From Clostridia bacterium (GTDB lineage Bacteria > Bacillota > Clostridia > Oscillospirales > CAG-272), in the NCBI GenBank assembly GCA_017461765.1, contig JAFTXO010000028.1, forward strand, positions 1 through 62,058: a DNA stretch of 62,058 nucleotides. The letters run 5' to 3'. Positions 23,689 through 33,246 of the stretch are shown piece by piece. The notes beneath the pieces were generated by a model, which searched no databases, was not told where the DNA came from, and saw nothing but the letters and a program-made list of their open reading frames with translations. The first letter of the stretch is position 1, and each line of letters starts with the position of its first letter. Both the position numbers and the translations under genes were made by a program.

Positions 23689-26448
23689 TTAGCGTTGAAC
23701 CTCTTCCATAACGAAGGCTTCGAGAATGTCGCCCTCTTTTATGTCGTTAAACTTGTCAAGACCTACACCGCATTCGTAGCCTGCGGCAACCTCTTTAACG
23801 TCGTCCTTGAAGCGTCTGAGAGAGGAGATCTTATCCTCAAATATAACCACTCCGTCGCGCAAAACGCGGATCTGTGACTGACGTGTGATCTTTCCGTCCT
23901 GAACGTAGCAGCCTGCGATCGTGCCAACGTTGGGAACGCGAATTGTCTGACGAACCTCGGCGTGACCGTTGAGCACTTCCTTGAAGGTGGGAGCGAGCAT
24001 ACCCTTCATGGCAGCCTCCATCTCCTCGATTATTTCATATATAATTCTGTGTGTTCTTATATCAACATTCTGTCTTGCGGCAGAATCAAGAGCACTCTTG
24101 TCTGGACGAACGTTAAATCCAACGATGATTGCGTTCGATGCAGCAGCGAGCATAACGTCGCTTTCCGTAATTCCGCCAACGCCTGTGTGGATAACATTTA
24201 CCTTTACCTCTGCGTTTGAAAGCTTGATAAGAGAAGCCTTAACAGCCTCTGTCGAGCCGCCAACGTCAGCCTTAACGATAACGTTGATCTCCTTAGTTCC
24301 CTCGCTGATCTGATTGAAGAGATCGTCAAGATTGAGCTTCGCATTCGCCTTGAATTCTTCTTCCTTAGCGCGGGATTTTCTTTGCTCGGCAAGAGCTCTT
24401 GCCATTTTTTCATCCTGAACTGCATTGAATTCGTCGCCTGCCAAGGGAACCTGGTCAAGACCGATGATCTCAACGGGAACGCTCGGGCCGGCAGTCTTAA
24501 GAGATTTGCCTGTGTGGTCTGTCATAGCTCTTACTCTGCCCACGGCATTGCCAGCGATAACGATATCGCCGCTGTTTAAAGTGCCGTTCTGAACGAGAAT
24601 AGTAGCCACAGGTCCGCGTCCTTTATCAAGCTTAGCCTCGATAACGATACCCTTAGCCTTTCTTGCGGGGTTAGCCTTAAGCTCCTTTACCTCTGCAACG
24701 AGAAGAACCGTTTCAAGAAGGTCGTCAAGACCCATCTTGGTGTGAGCCGAAACGGGAACGCAGATAACATCGCCGCCCCATTCCTCGGGAACGAGATCGT
24801 ATTTTGTCAGCTCCTGCTTTATAGCATCGGGATTAGCCGTCGGCTTATCCATTTTGTTTATTGCAACTATGATATCAACGCCAGCCGCCTTTGCGTGATT
24901 TATAGCCTCTACTGTCTGAGGCATGATTCCGTCGTCTGCGGCAACTACGATTATTGCGATATCCGTAGCCATAGCACCTCTTAAACGCATAGCGGTGAAC
25001 GCTTCGTGGCCGGGAGTGTCGAGGAACGTGATATCGTGATCCTTTATATTAACTCTGTAAGCACCGATATGCTGAGTGATACCGCCTGCCTCGCCTGTCG
25101 TTACGTGAGTATGTCTTATGGCGTCAAGAAGAGAAGTCTTGCCGTGGTCAACGTGACCCATAACGCAAACTACGGGAGCGCGCTCAACCAAGGATGCTTC
25201 ATCGTCCTCTGCTTCGTCAAAGAGCTTTTCCTCGATCGTTACAACGACCTCCTTCGTTACCTTTGCGCCGAGCTCGTCAGCCATAAGGTAAGCCGTATCG
25301 TAGTCGATGACCTGGTTAACGCTTGCCATAACGCCCATCATCATAAGCTTCTTTATAAGCTCGCTTGAAGCGACCTTAAGTCTTGAAGCAAGCTCGCCGA
25401 CAGTGATCTCGTCGGGAACTGTGATAGAGAGCTGAGTATTTTTAGCCTTTTCAAAGATAGCGCGCTTTGCTTTTTCCTGAGCAAGACGCTCCTTTTCCTT
25501 CTTTGAGGACTGGAAGTTTTCCTTGTTGTTTTGCTTTTTAAGCTTTTGCTTCGAGCTTGAGTAGTTGTCGTTTGTGTAGGAATCGAACTTCTCGTCGTAT
25601 TTGGAGAGGTCGACCTGACTCGTTCTTGTATCAACGACACGGGTAGCGCCCGTTTTTACCTTTATCTCGATAACGTTGCTCTCAGGCTGCTTCTTCTTTG
25701 GCTGAACATTGTATTTGGGCTGACGCTCGTCTTTATCCTTTCCGAAGAAGTTATCCTTTTTGAAGTCGTTTCTTTTATCGAATTTGTTGCTTTGTTGGTT
25801 TTTGTCGAATTTGTCGTAAGAGCCCTTTTCAAATTTACCCTGATTTCTGTCAAATCTTTCACCCTGAGCTCTGTCGAACTTGCCCTGAGGCTTATCAAAT
25901 CTCATCTTATCCTGCTTTTGCTCGGCTTTGATCTCGACCTTTCCCTCTGATTTTTGTACGGGAGCTTCCTTTTTGATCTCCGCCTTTGGCTCTTCCTTTT
26001 TTGGAGCGGGAGCTTCCTCACGCTTTGCTTCAATCGGAGCTTCCTCGCGCTTTGGCGTTTCTTTAACCTCAGCCTTTACCTCGGCTTTTACTTCAGCTTT
26101 TGTTTTGGTCTTTGCCTCGGTTTTTGCTTCTGTCTTTACTTCCGGCTTAGCTTCTGTCTTAGCCTCAACCTTGGCTTCCTTCTTGGGAGCGGGCTTTTCT
26201 TCCTTTTTAGCCTCAGCCTTTTTCGGCTTTGTGCCTGCGGGAACTGATGTCTTGCCTGCGAAATAATCGTCGAAGCTTACGTTCTTCATCTCGAGCGTGA
26301 GCGTATTTGCGATCGCGTTTATAACAGAGAGATCAACGCTCTCCCCGATGCTTTTTCCCGCGAGGCCTGAATTTTTTATGATATCGGTAGCGTCCTTAAG
26401 GTCGAGTCCGAAATTTTTTGCGAAATCCTTAACTTTAACTTGATCCAT
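23689..26448 (-). CDS. infB: Translation initiation factor IF-2
   Basis: A 919-residue GTPase that brings fMet-tRNA to the 30S subunit. Residues 1-50 are the IF2_N fold; about 65-240 are a low-complexity Lys/Ala/Glu/Pro stretch followed by an Asp/Lys/Phe/Gln/Gly-rich part; the second IF2_N lies near 350. The G domain starts at about 425 with [14 protein letters not shown], then DTPGHEAF and NKMD. The C-terminal domains end near EECGVG-like [17 protein letters not shown]. It ends the rimP operon; rbfA is not downstream. Confidence 0.97.
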   Translation of the reverse strand: MDQVKVKDFAKNFGLDLKDATDIIKNSGLAGKSIGESVDLSVINAIANTLTLEMKNVSFDDYFAGKTSVPAGTKPKKAEAKKEEKPAPKKEAKVEAKTEAKPEVKTEAKTEAKTKTKAEVKAEVKAEVKETPKREEAPIEAKREEAPAPKKEEPKAEIKKEAPVQKSEGKVEIKAEQKQDKMRFDKPQGKFDRAQGERFDRNQGKFEKGSYDKFDKNQQSNKFDKRNDFKKDNFFGKDKDERQPKYNVQPKKKQPESNVIEIKVKTGATRVVDTRTSQVDLSKYDEKFDSYTNDNYSSSKQKLKKQNNKENFQSSKKEKERLAQEKAKRAIFEKAKNTQLSITVPDEITVGELASRLKVASSELIKKLMMMGVMASVNQVIDYDTAYLMADELGAKVTKEVVVTIEEKLFDEAEDDEASLVERAPVVCVMGHVDHGKTSLLDAIRHTHVTTGEAGGITQHIGAYRVNIKDHDITFLDTPGHEAFTAMRLRGAMATDIAIIVVAADDGIMPQTVEAINHAKAAGVDIIVAINKMDKPTANPDAIKQELTKYDLVPEEWGGDVICVPVSAHTKMGLDDLLETVLLVAEVKELKANPARKAKGIVIEAKLDKGRGPVATILVQNGTLNSGDIVIAGNAVGRVRAMTDHTGKSLKTAGPSVPVEIIGLDQVPLAGDEFNAVQDEKMARALAEQRKSRAKEEEFKANAKLNLDDLFNQISEGTKEINVIVKADVGGSTEAVKASLIKLSNAEVKVNVIHTGVGGITESDVMLAAASNAIIVGFNVRPDKSALDSAARQNVDIRTHRIIYEIIEEMEAAMKGMLAPTFKEVLNGHAEVRQTIRVPNVGTIAGCYVQDGKITRQSQIRVLRDGVVIFEDKISSLRRFKDDVKEVAAGYECGVGLDKFNDIKEGDILEAFVMEEVQR

Positions 26449-26467
26449 ACCGTTTACCTCTTTTCAT

Positions 26468-26785
26468 TTAACCTTGAAAGTCGTTTAGCCTTGAAAGTTC
26501 ATTTGCGAAATTTCCGTCTGTTATGCCGATTGCCGAGAGAGCGCCCGTTTTGCCGACGGCGTGGGCGAGCTCCTCCGACGGGATATCGATCTCCTTACAG
26601 CAAACGCCGTAGAAGGAGCATTTGTCGGTTATTTTCTTTTTTGTGTTGTCTGATGCGTCGCAGGAGTAGAATACGGTAATTATTTGCGCCTTTGGGAGAA
26701 ATTTTGTCACCATAGGAGTACCAATAATCATACAGCCTGCCTTGCGGCAAAGACCTAACATCATAAGAAATTTGCTTTTATTCAT
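26468..26785 (-). CDS. ylxQ: L7Ae/L30e-type ribosomal protein YlxQ
   Basis: A 105-residue RNA-binding protein of the L7Ae family, with FLMMLGLCRKAGCMIIGTPMV and the FYSCDASDNTKKKI segment that contacts kink-turns. It sits between ylxR and infB as in most Firmicutes and its start overlaps the ylxR end by eight bases. Confidence 0.92.
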   Translation of the reverse strand: MNKSKFLMMLGLCRKAGCMIIGTPMVTKFLPKAQIITVFYSCDASDNTKKKITDKCSFYGVCCKEIDIPSEELAHAVGKTGALSAIGITDGNFANELSRLNDFQG

Positions 26786-27056
26786 CGGAATTTAACTCCT
26801 TTAAGAGTTGATTTACTATATCATCGCTTATCTCAACCTCAAGATTTGAGGCGATACGCTTTGATTTGATCGCTTTTTTTAGACATGCTTCGTTTTTGCA
26901 AATATATGCACCTCTGCCCGATTTTTTGCCTGTGAGGTCTATCGTTACCTCACCGTCGGGCAAGCGAAGGACGCGAATGAGCTCCTTTTTCGGAAAGGAA
27001 TTCATACATCCCAGACATTTCCTCTGAGGGATCTTTTTTACCTTTTTGTTATCCAT
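26778..27056 (-). CDS. ylxR: YlxR family (DUF448) nucleoid/RNA-binding protein
   Basis: A 92-residue basic protein with PQRKCLGCMNSFPKKELIRVLRLPDG and GRGAYICKNEACLKKAIKSKR, the family core. YlxR proteins bind RNA or DNA and affect transcription of many genes. Position between nusA and ylxQ is standard. Confidence 0.93.
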   Translation of the reverse strand: MDNKKVKKIPQRKCLGCMNSFPKKELIRVLRLPDGEVTIDLTGKKSGRGAYICKNEACLKKAIKSKRIASNLEVEISDDIVNQLLKELNSDE

Positions 27057-27076
27057 GAACTTCCTCGTTTGCGAAA

Positions 27077-28144
27077 TTATTCGCTCTTTATATCGATTTT
27101 AAAGCCTGTGAGTCTTGCGGCAAGACGGGCGTTTTGTCCGAGCTTACCGATAGCCAAGGAAAGCTGATCGGGAGCTACCGTTACCTTTGCCTGGCGCTCG
27201 CCGTCGAAGGAAACATCCTTTACGGTAGCAGGGGAGAGAGCTGCCTTAACGTATTCGGCAACGTCGTCGCTATATGGGATAACGTCTACCTTTTCGCCGT
27301 TGAATTCGTTTGTTATAACGGAAATTCTTGAGCCCTTATTACCGATACAAGCACCGACAGCGTCAACGCTCTCGTCTCTTGAATAAACTGCGATCTTCGT
27401 TCTTGAGCCTGCTTCACGGCAGATGCTCTTTATAATTACAGTTCCGTCCTGAATTTCGGGAACCTCCGTCTCAAAAAGACGCTTTACAAGGTCGGGGTGG
27501 AGTCTTGTGAGATTTACCAAGGGACCTCTTTCCTCGCCTGAGTTTACCTGAGTTGCGTATACCTTTATTCTGTCGTCAACCTTGAGTATCTCGCCGGGGA
27601 TCTGCTCTGATTTGAGAAGAACTGCCTGTGAAATGCCCGTATCAACAACTACGTTTCCTGTGGAGTCCTCAACCTTCGTTACGATAGCGGAGAGCATTTC
27701 GCCCTTCTTGTTTTCGTACTCTCTTATCTGACGGCTTCTTTCAGCCTCTCTTACGCCCTGAATGATGACCTGCTTTGCATTCTGTGCAGAAAGACGGCGG
27801 AAGTCCTTGGGATGAAGCTCGTATTCGTAATCTGCGCCGATGCTGCGCTTTTTTGAACGGGTCTTGAGCTTTACGCCGTTTGCTTTTTGTTCTTCCTCGA
27901 ATGCTTCGATCTGTTCCTTTGTCATCTCGGTCTGCGGATCCTCGACCTCGGCAACGATCTTATATTTACGGTACACCTTCATATCTCTCTTTTCGGGATC
28001 GATTATAACCGTGATATTTGCGTAGCCGTATTCCTTTTTACAAGCGGAGGCAAGAGCTGCTTCGACCTTTTCGATCATATACTGCTTAGGTATCTGCTTT
28101 TCCTTTTCAAGCAGATCGAGTGCTTCAAAAAATTCGTTGTTCAT
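27077..28144 (-). CDS. nusA: Transcription termination/antitermination factor NusA
   Basis: A 355-residue RNA polymerase accessory factor that controls pausing and termination. The N-terminal domain (1-125) binds the polymerase; an S1 domain (about 130-200) and two KH domains (about 200-345) follow, with GACIGNKGSRISVI and LAIGKLGQNARLAARLTG as the KH signatures. The length is that of Gram-positive NusA without the C-terminal acidic repeats. Confidence 0.96.
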   Translation of the reverse strand: MNNEFFEALDLLEKEKQIPKQYMIEKVEAALASACKKEYGYANITVIIDPEKRDMKVYRKYKIVAEVEDPQTEMTKEQIEAFEEEQKANGVKLKTRSKKRSIGADYEYELHPKDFRRLSAQNAKQVIIQGVREAERSRQIREYENKKGEMLSAIVTKVEDSTGNVVVDTGISQAVLLKSEQIPGEILKVDDRIKVYATQVNSGEERGPLVNLTRLHPDLVKRLFETEVPEIQDGTVIIKSICREAGSRTKIAVYSRDESVDAVGACIGNKGSRISVITNEFNGEKVDVIPYSDDVAEYVKAALSPATVKDVSFDGERQAKVTVAPDQLSLAIGKLGQNARLAARLTGFKIDIKSE

Positions 28145-28160
28145 TTCTATATCTCCTTAT

Positions 28161-28622
28161 TTAAAATTCAAAATAAATATTCATCTTGGCAATAGCTTTT
28201 CTTTCGATCGAGAGGGATGAGGCGCTCTCTATCTCGACAGAGTTATCATCAAAGCCCTTTAAGATGCCGACGAGCTGCTTTTGACCGTCGATCGGGGCAA
28301 AAAGCTTTACCGCCACCCTTTCGCCGATACATTTTGAAAGATGAAAATCCGTTTTTATCTCTCTTTCAATTCCGGGAGAGGACACCTCCAAGTGATACAT
28401 ATCCTCGATAAGATCGTGCTCGTCAAGGATAGGATCGATAGCGCGCGACATTTTTTCGCAATCGTCGATGGTGATACCGCTTTCGGAGTCGATGGTAATA
28501 CGCAGATACCAATCAGCTCCCTCCTTAACGTATTCAACGTCCCAAATCGAATAGCCAAGCTCCTTTGCCACGCCCTCGGCAATTTCCGAAACGGCGGATG
28601 CGATGCTTTTGGAATTCTTCAT
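28161..28622 (-). CDS. rimP: Ribosome maturation factor RimP
   Basis: A 153-residue factor needed for 30S subunit assembly. Features are LGYSIWDVEYVKEGADWYLRITID, ISDDCEKMSR-like ITIDDCEKMSRAIDPIL and LEVSSPGIEREI, which fix the family. It is the first gene of the operon. A promoter lies at 28703-28731 and a hairpin with a T-run sits in the short leader. Confidence 0.95.
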   Translation of the reverse strand: MKNSKSIASAVSEIAEGVAKELGYSIWDVEYVKEGADWYLRITIDSESGITIDDCEKMSRAIDPILDEHDLIEDMYHLEVSSPGIEREIKTDFHLSKCIGERVAVKLFAPIDGQKQLVGILKGFDDNSVEIESASSLSIERKAIAKMNIYFEF

Positions 28623-28652
28623 TTAAATCTCCTTTTTCTTCGTACTTAAAAC

Positions 28653-28680
28653 AAAATCTGCGGAAGTGGTTTCCGCAGAT
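28653..28680 (-). terminator. Leader hairpin upstream of rimP
   Basis: On the minus strand ATCTGCGGAA pairs with TTCCGCAGAT and is followed by TTTTGTTTT. It is only about 15-20 bases after the predicted transcription start and about 30 before rimP, so it could act as an attenuator of the operon. Confidence 0.6.
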
Positions 28681-28702
28681 AGTACGATACTATGTTATTC
28701 GC

Positions 28703-28731
28703 ATTATAACATATGAAAAAACAAAATGCAA
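28703..28731 (-). promoter_or_regulatory. Sigma-A promoter of the rimP-infB operon
   Basis: On the minus strand TTGCAT (28726-28731) and perfect TATAAT (28703-28708), 17-base spacer. Confidence 0.8.
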
Positions 28732-28782
28732 GTCTTTTTTATAAATTTTATAAAAATATTTGAAAATATAAATAAATATATA

Positions 28783-28811
28783 TTTACAAAAGAGAATATT
28801 TGTGCTAAAAT
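28783..28811 (+). promoter_or_regulatory. Sigma-A promoter of the CPBP gene
   Basis: TTTACA (28783-28788) and TAAAAT (28806-28811), 17-base spacer, 32 bases before the start codon. Divergent from the rimP promoter. Confidence 0.75.
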
Positions 28812-28843
28812 AATCCGAAAGAGAACTTTTTTAAGGAAATACC

Positions 28844-29671
28844 ATGACGAAAAAATATGATTTAAAAAAAATGGGCATAGCGCTTTTAAAGGTGCTTGGC
28901 TTTGTGGCACTTTATTTCGCCTCATCGGTCGTTGCCTCGCTCGTAGTCGGCGTTTGCTATGCGGTGATCGGCGGTGATACGTCGGATAGCGCGTTTAATT
29001 CGCTGATGAACGCAAATGCACTTGAGCTTACCTTGGCAACGAATGCGGTATTTATAATCGCGCTCTCGCTCATTCATAAAATAAATGACAGATCCTTATC
29101 ACAAGGGTGCGATATTTATATCGTAACGAGAGGATATATGACCGTTATCGTGCTTGGAGTCGTATCACAGCTCTTTATATCGGGCATGCTTACGGTGCTT
29201 ATATATTTCAAATGGCTTCCCGAAGCGTGGATAGCAAATCACATGGCGGTATCCTCGACGATATCCGATTCGTCGCTCGCTATGCAGATATTTTCAGCAG
29301 GAATAATCGGTCCTATCGCTGAGGAGCTTTTATTCCGCGGTAGCGTGCAAAAGACCCTGAACACTGCATTTCCGAGGTGGGTTGGTATTATAGGCTCGGC
29401 GCTTATATTTGCGCTTCTTCACTCATCGGAGATACAGATGATATACGCCTTTATATTGGGCGCGCTCATTGGCTGGATATATGCAAGGTTCGGCTCGGTG
29501 CTGCCGACGGTGATATTCCATATCGTATATAATATAACATCCGTGTTTATATCGAGCATGGATCTTGCGACACTTATCGTGGTTTGCTTTATATCGGCTT
29601 GCACGATGGCTTGGGCAATTCACGTAATTTACAAAATGACTAAAAAAACCGACAAAACAGACGAGGTATGA
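28844..29671 (+). CDS. CPBP-family intramembrane metalloprotease
   Basis: A 275-residue membrane protein with about eight helices and the Abi/CAAX protease motifs: EELLFRG near residue 160, HSSE-type FALLHSSEIQM near 190, and FHIVYN near 225. These supply the catalytic Glu and metal-binding His residues. Such proteases in Firmicutes process peptides or give self-immunity, but no peptide gene is evident nearby. It ends one base before cysS, so the two are probably co-transcribed. Confidence 0.88.
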   Translation: MTKKYDLKKMGIALLKVLGFVALYFASSVVASLVVGVCYAVIGGDTSDSAFNSLMNANALELTLATNAVFIIALSLIHKINDRSLSQGCDIYIVTRGYMTVIVLGVVSQLFISGMLTVLIYFKWLPEAWIANHMAVSSTISDSSLAMQIFSAGIIGPIAEELLFRGSVQKTLNTAFPRWVGIIGSALIFALLHSSEIQMIYAFILGALIGWIYARFGSVLPTVIFHIVYNITSVFISSMDLATLIVVCFISACTMAWAIHVIYKMTKKTDKTDEV

Positions 29672-29672
29672 T

Positions 29673-31085
29673 ATGAAGATTTATAATACTCTTACAAGAA
29701 GCGTTGAGGATTTTAAGGAAAACGAGAGCGGAAAGGTTAAGATGTACACCTGCGGTCCGACCGTTTACCATTTTGCGCATATCGGAAATTTGCGCACGTA
29801 TATGATGGAGGACGTTCTTGAAAAGTTCCTTCGTTACAGCGGATATGACGTTAAAAGAGTTATGAACATAACTGACGTAGGACATCTTACATCGGATGCC
29901 GACGAGGGCGAGGATAAGATGCTCAAGGGAGCAAAAAGAGAGAACAAGACTGTTCTTGAGATCGCTGAATTTTACAAAAAAGCATTTTTCGAGGATTGCA
30001 GAAAGCTCAATATCAAAACTCCCGATGTTATAGAGCCCGCAACTCACTGCATTCCCGAATTTATAAAGACCATCGAGGGACTTATTGAGAAGGGATATGC
30101 TTATTTTGCTGACGGAAACGTATATTTCGACACCTCAAAGGTTGCCGATTACAACGCGCTTACGGGTCATTCGAGCGACGAGCTTATGGTTGGCGTTCGT
30201 GACGATGTTTCCGAGGACACAAACAAGAGAAACAAGAGCGATTTCGTTCTTTGGTTTACAAAATCGAAATTTGAGGATCAGGAGCTTAAGTGGGATAGCC
30301 CTTGGGGCTACGGATATCCCGGCTGGCATATCGAATGCTCGTGCATCAGCATGAAGCACTGCGGAGAGTATCTTGATATCCACTGCGGCGGAGTTGATAA
30401 CATCTTCCCGCATCACACAAACGAGATCGCACAGAGCGAGGCTTATCTTGGTCACAAGTGGTGCAATTATTGGTTTCACGTTCATCATCTTAACGACGAG
30501 AGCGGAAAGATGTCAAAATCAAAGGGCGAGTTCCTCACCGTTTCGTTGCTCGAGAGCAAGGGCTACGATCCGATAGCGTACAGATTTTTCTGCTTGCAAT
30601 CGCATTACAGAAAGCCGCTTACCTTCTCGTATCCTGCGCTTGATCAGGCGAGTGCAACATTTACAAAGCTCAAAAAGAAGATCGCCGCTATCGATCCGTC
30701 GGGAGATGTGGACGAAGTGTTTGTAGGCGCTAACAGAGAAAAATTCATAGCCGCTGTCGGTAACGATATGAATACTGCGCTCGGAATTACGAATATTTAC
30801 GATATTTTGAAGGCGGACGTAAACGGAGCTACCAAGCTTGCGTGCCTTAAGGATATAGATCGCGTTCTTTCTCTTGATCTTGTCAAGGGAAAAGCGGAAG
30901 AGGTAGATCCCGAGTTTACTCAGAAGAGCGAGCTTGAGCTTGAGATCGAGGCTCTTATTGCGGAAAGAGCAGAGGCTAAGAAGAACAAAAACTATCAAAG
31001 AGCAGACGAGATAAGAAATTCTCTTAAGGAAAGAGGAATCACTCTTATCGATATTGCAAAGGGAACGGAATATAAAATAGATTAA
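29673..31085 (+). CDS. cysS: Cysteinyl-tRNA synthetase
   Basis: A 470-residue class I synthetase that charges tRNACys. It has CGPTVYHFAHIGNLRTY (HIGH motif with the zinc-binding Cys), WHIECS, HHTNEIAQSEA and SGKMSKSKGEF (KMSKS motif). Length is typical. No T-box leader is present; it is downstream of the CPBP gene. Confidence 0.97.
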   Translation: MKIYNTLTRSVEDFKENESGKVKMYTCGPTVYHFAHIGNLRTYMMEDVLEKFLRYSGYDVKRVMNITDVGHLTSDADEGEDKMLKGAKRENKTVLEIAEFYKKAFFEDCRKLNIKTPDVIEPATHCIPEFIKTIEGLIEKGYAYFADGNVYFDTSKVADYNALTGHSSDELMVGVRDDVSEDTNKRNKSDFVLWFTKSKFEDQELKWDSPWGYGYPGWHIECSCISMKHCGEYLDIHCGGVDNIFPHHTNEIAQSEAYLGHKWCNYWFHVHHLNDESGKMSKSKGEFLTVSLLESKGYDPIAYRFFCLQSHYRKPLTFSYPALDQASATFTKLKKKIAAIDPSGDVDEVFVGANREKFIAAVGNDMNTALGITNIYDILKADVNGATKLACLKDIDRVLSLDLVKGKAEEVDPEFTQKSELELEIEALIAERAEAKKNKNYQRADEIRNSLKERGITLIDIAKGTEYKID

Positions 31086-31120
31086 AATATACCGCGGCGT
31101 ATTATCGTCGCGGTAATATT
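31086..31120 (+). terminator. Hairpin after cysS
   Basis: ACCGCGGCG pairs with CGTCGCGGT (one G-U pair) inside flanking AATAT/ATATT. The T-run is weak, so it may be partial, allowing expression of the following small gene. Confidence 0.5.
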
Positions 31121-31132
31121 ATCGGGGGAAAT

Positions 31133-31309
31133 ATGTCAAATATGTGCGAAAGCTGCGAGCATTACGATTACGATGAATATATTGACGATTATGTTTGTAA
31201 AATAGATCTTGACGAGGATGAGTATCTTGACTATCTTACAAAGAAAAGCTCATCGTGCCCTTACTATAAGTTCTACGACGAATACAAATCCGTTCAGAAG
31301 CAGAATTGA
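31133..31309 (+). CDS. DUF6472 family small Cys protein
   Basis: A 58-residue protein behind GGGGGAA. The sequence CESCEHYDYDEYIDDYVCKIDLDEDEYLDYL followed by SCPYYKFYDEYKSVQKQN matches the DUF6472 family, with four cysteines (C5, C8, C22, C42) placed like a small metal site and a strongly acidic middle. Function is unknown. It ends 7 bases before dus and probably shares its transcript. Confidence 0.85.
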   Translation: MSNMCESCEHYDYDEYIDDYVCKIDLDEDEYLDYLTKKSSSCPYYKFYDEYKSVQKQN

Positions 31310-31316
31310 GGTGCTT

Positions 31317-32312
31317 ATGGATATTAAGGGCAAGGTAATTTTAGCTCCGATGGCGGGCATCACCGATTATGCGTTTCGCAGTGTTTGCCGCGAATTCGGC
31401 GCGGATCTTTGCGTAAGCGAGATGGTAAGCGCCAAGGCTATGCATTACGAGGATATGAAAACCGCATCTCTTGCGCATATCCGAAGCGACGATATGCCTA
31501 TATCCGTTCAGATCTTCGGTCACGAGCCTGAGATAATGAGAGAGGCTGCGTATCTTCTTTCAAACGGAGCATATAAGCATAGAAAAAACGACACTCCCCC
31601 CGACCTTATCGATATAAATATGGGCTGTCCCGTTAAAAAGATCGTATCGGCAGGTGACGGAAGCGCACTTCTTAAAGATCCAAAGCTTTGCGAAAGGATC
31701 ATCAGCGAGACCGTTAAGGGCTCAAGCGTGCCCGTTACAGTAAAAATACGCGCAGGGTGGGACAAAAACAGTATAAATTGCGTTGAGATCGCAAGGATCG
31801 CGGAAGCATCGGGCGCTTCTGCCATTACGGTACACGCTCGCACAAGGGCGCAGATGTATGAGCCGAGCGCAAATTGGGAATATATAAGGCAGGTAAAGGA
31901 AGCAGTTAAGATTGACGTTATCGGCAACGGCGATATATTTTGCGCGAGCGACGCTTTAAGAATGATTGAGGAAACAGGCGCAGATGCCGTTATGGTCGGC
32001 AGAGGTGCTATGGGAAACCCGTTCATTTTTGATGAGATAAAATCGCTTCTTAATAAAAAAACATACACTCCCCCGAGCGTAAAGGAGCGTTTGGCGGTTG
32101 CATGGAAGCAGATAGAGCGCCTGATAGAGGACAAGGGCGAGAGGATCGGCGTTTGCGAATCGCGAAAGCATCTTGCATGGTACACAAAGGGGCTTCGTTT
32201 TTCCGCACAGTGCAGAGGAAAAATAAACAAGGCGGAGACGAAAGAGGAGCTTTGGAGCATAGTTTCCGAGCTTATTTCGGCAGAGGCTGAGAGGATTGGA
32301 GAAAATAAATGA
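31317..32312 (+). CDS. tRNA-dihydrouridine synthase
   Basis: A 331-residue flavoenzyme that reduces uridines in tRNA. The start is the ATG at 31317 behind GAGG that overlaps the previous stop; the frame is open further up but that part is the DUF6472 gene in another frame. Key parts are LAPMAGITDYAFRSVC, INMGCPVKKIVSAGDGSALL with the catalytic Cys, TVKIRAGWD, ITVHARTRAQMY and DAVMVGRGAMGNPF. It is closest to the DusB type. It overlaps the EamA gene by four bases. Confidence 0.93.
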   Translation: MDIKGKVILAPMAGITDYAFRSVCREFGADLCVSEMVSAKAMHYEDMKTASLAHIRSDDMPISVQIFGHEPEIMREAAYLLSNGAYKHRKNDTPPDLIDINMGCPVKKIVSAGDGSALLKDPKLCERIISETVKGSSVPVTVKIRAGWDKNSINCVEIARIAEASGASAITVHARTRAQMYEPSANWEYIRQVKEAVKIDVIGNGDIFCASDALRMIEETGADAVMVGRGAMGNPFIFDEIKSLLNKKTYTPPSVKERLAVAWKQIERLIEDKGERIGVCESRKHLAWYTKGLRFSAQCRGKINKAETKEELWSIVSELISAEAERIGENK

Positions 32313-33235
32313 AAAAGAAAGTAGCGTCCGCGGCGCTTTGTCTTACTGCGGCTGTCGTTTGGGGCTCTGCCTTTTACGCGCAGGAGCTTGCATCTCAGAA
32401 TGAGCATTTAATAGACACGTTTTTCTTTGGCGGTCTGCGCTTTTTGCTGGGGGCAGTGTCGCTAATTCCGCTTATTTTGATATTTGAAAGAGATAAGGGC
32501 GTTGAGCCCTTGATAAAGAAAATGAGAAACGAAAACACTATGAAGTGGGGCATTCTTACGGGTGCTATCCTTTTTGTTGCTTCGCTTTTACAGCAATACG
32601 GCATTTTGCTTACTCAGGAGAGCGGAAAAGCGGGCTTTATCACGGGGATGTATCTTATTTTCGTGCCTATTGCGGGATTTATCTTCTTTAAGCAAAAGAT
32701 ATCACCGCTCGTTGCGGCGGCGGTTGTATTTGCTTTTTCGGGGCTTTATTTCCTTTGCCTCGGAGATAGCGGCTTCAAGCTCGCGTGGGGAGATGTTTTG
32801 GTGTTCCTTTGCTCGATCTGCTACACGGCGCACATAATCGTCATTGACAGATGTATAAGCAAGGTTAGCGCGCTTAAATATTCGGCAGTTCAGTTTGCTA
32901 CGGTAGGTGTTCTTAATCTTTCGTTCGGTCTTGTTTTCGGACACGTAAGCTGGGAGGGAATTGTGGCGACTATATTCCCCATACTCTATTGCGGAATTAT
33001 GTCAACGGGTGTTGCGTACACCTGTCAGGTCGTCGGTCAGAAGTTTACTCCGCCTGCAATAGCGGCGTTGCTTTTCTCAACCGAGGGGCTTTTCTCCGTC
33101 ATTTGCGAGAGCATCTTTGAAAAAAGGCTTCCAAGCACGACTATGATAATCGGTTGTGCGCTTATGTTTATCGGAATTGTACTTTCGCAAATACCGTGGA
33201 AGAGGAAAAAAGTAAAAGTGAAGAGTGAAGAGTGA
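32309..33235 (+). CDS. EamA family (DMT) transporter
   Basis: A 308-residue membrane protein with two EamA repeats of five helices each (GSAFYAQ, GYKAGFITGMYLIFVP-like KAGFITGMYLIFVP, and the second half with TGVAYTCQVVGQKFTPPAIAALLFSTEGLF). It likely exports or imports a metabolite across the membrane; the substrate is unknown. Its last residues (KVKVKSEE) are encoded by the dispersed GTGAAGAGTGAA repeat, so the C-terminus has been rewritten by the repeat. Confidence 0.9.
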   Translation: MKKKVASAALCLTAAVVWGSAFYAQELASQNEHLIDTFFFGGLRFLLGAVSLIPLILIFERDKGVEPLIKKMRNENTMKWGILTGAILFVASLLQQYGILLTQESGKAGFITGMYLIFVPIAGFIFFKQKISPLVAAAVVFAFSGLYFLCLGDSGFKLAWGDVLVFLCSICYTAHIIVIDRCISKVSALKYSAVQFATVGVLNLSFGLVFGHVSWEGIVATIFPILYCGIMSTGVAYTCQVVGQKFTPPAIAALLFSTEGLFSVICESIFEKRLPSTTMIIGCALMFIGIVLSQIPWKRKKVKVKSEE

Positions 33236-33245
33236 AGAGGTAAGG
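33214..33245. repeat. GTGAAGAGTGAA repeat, second copy
   Basis: The block AAAAGTGAAGAGTGAAGAG continues to GAGGTAAGG, as at 20596-20640. Its end supplies the ribosome binding site of mntP. Confidence 0.75.
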
Positions 33246-33246
33246 T

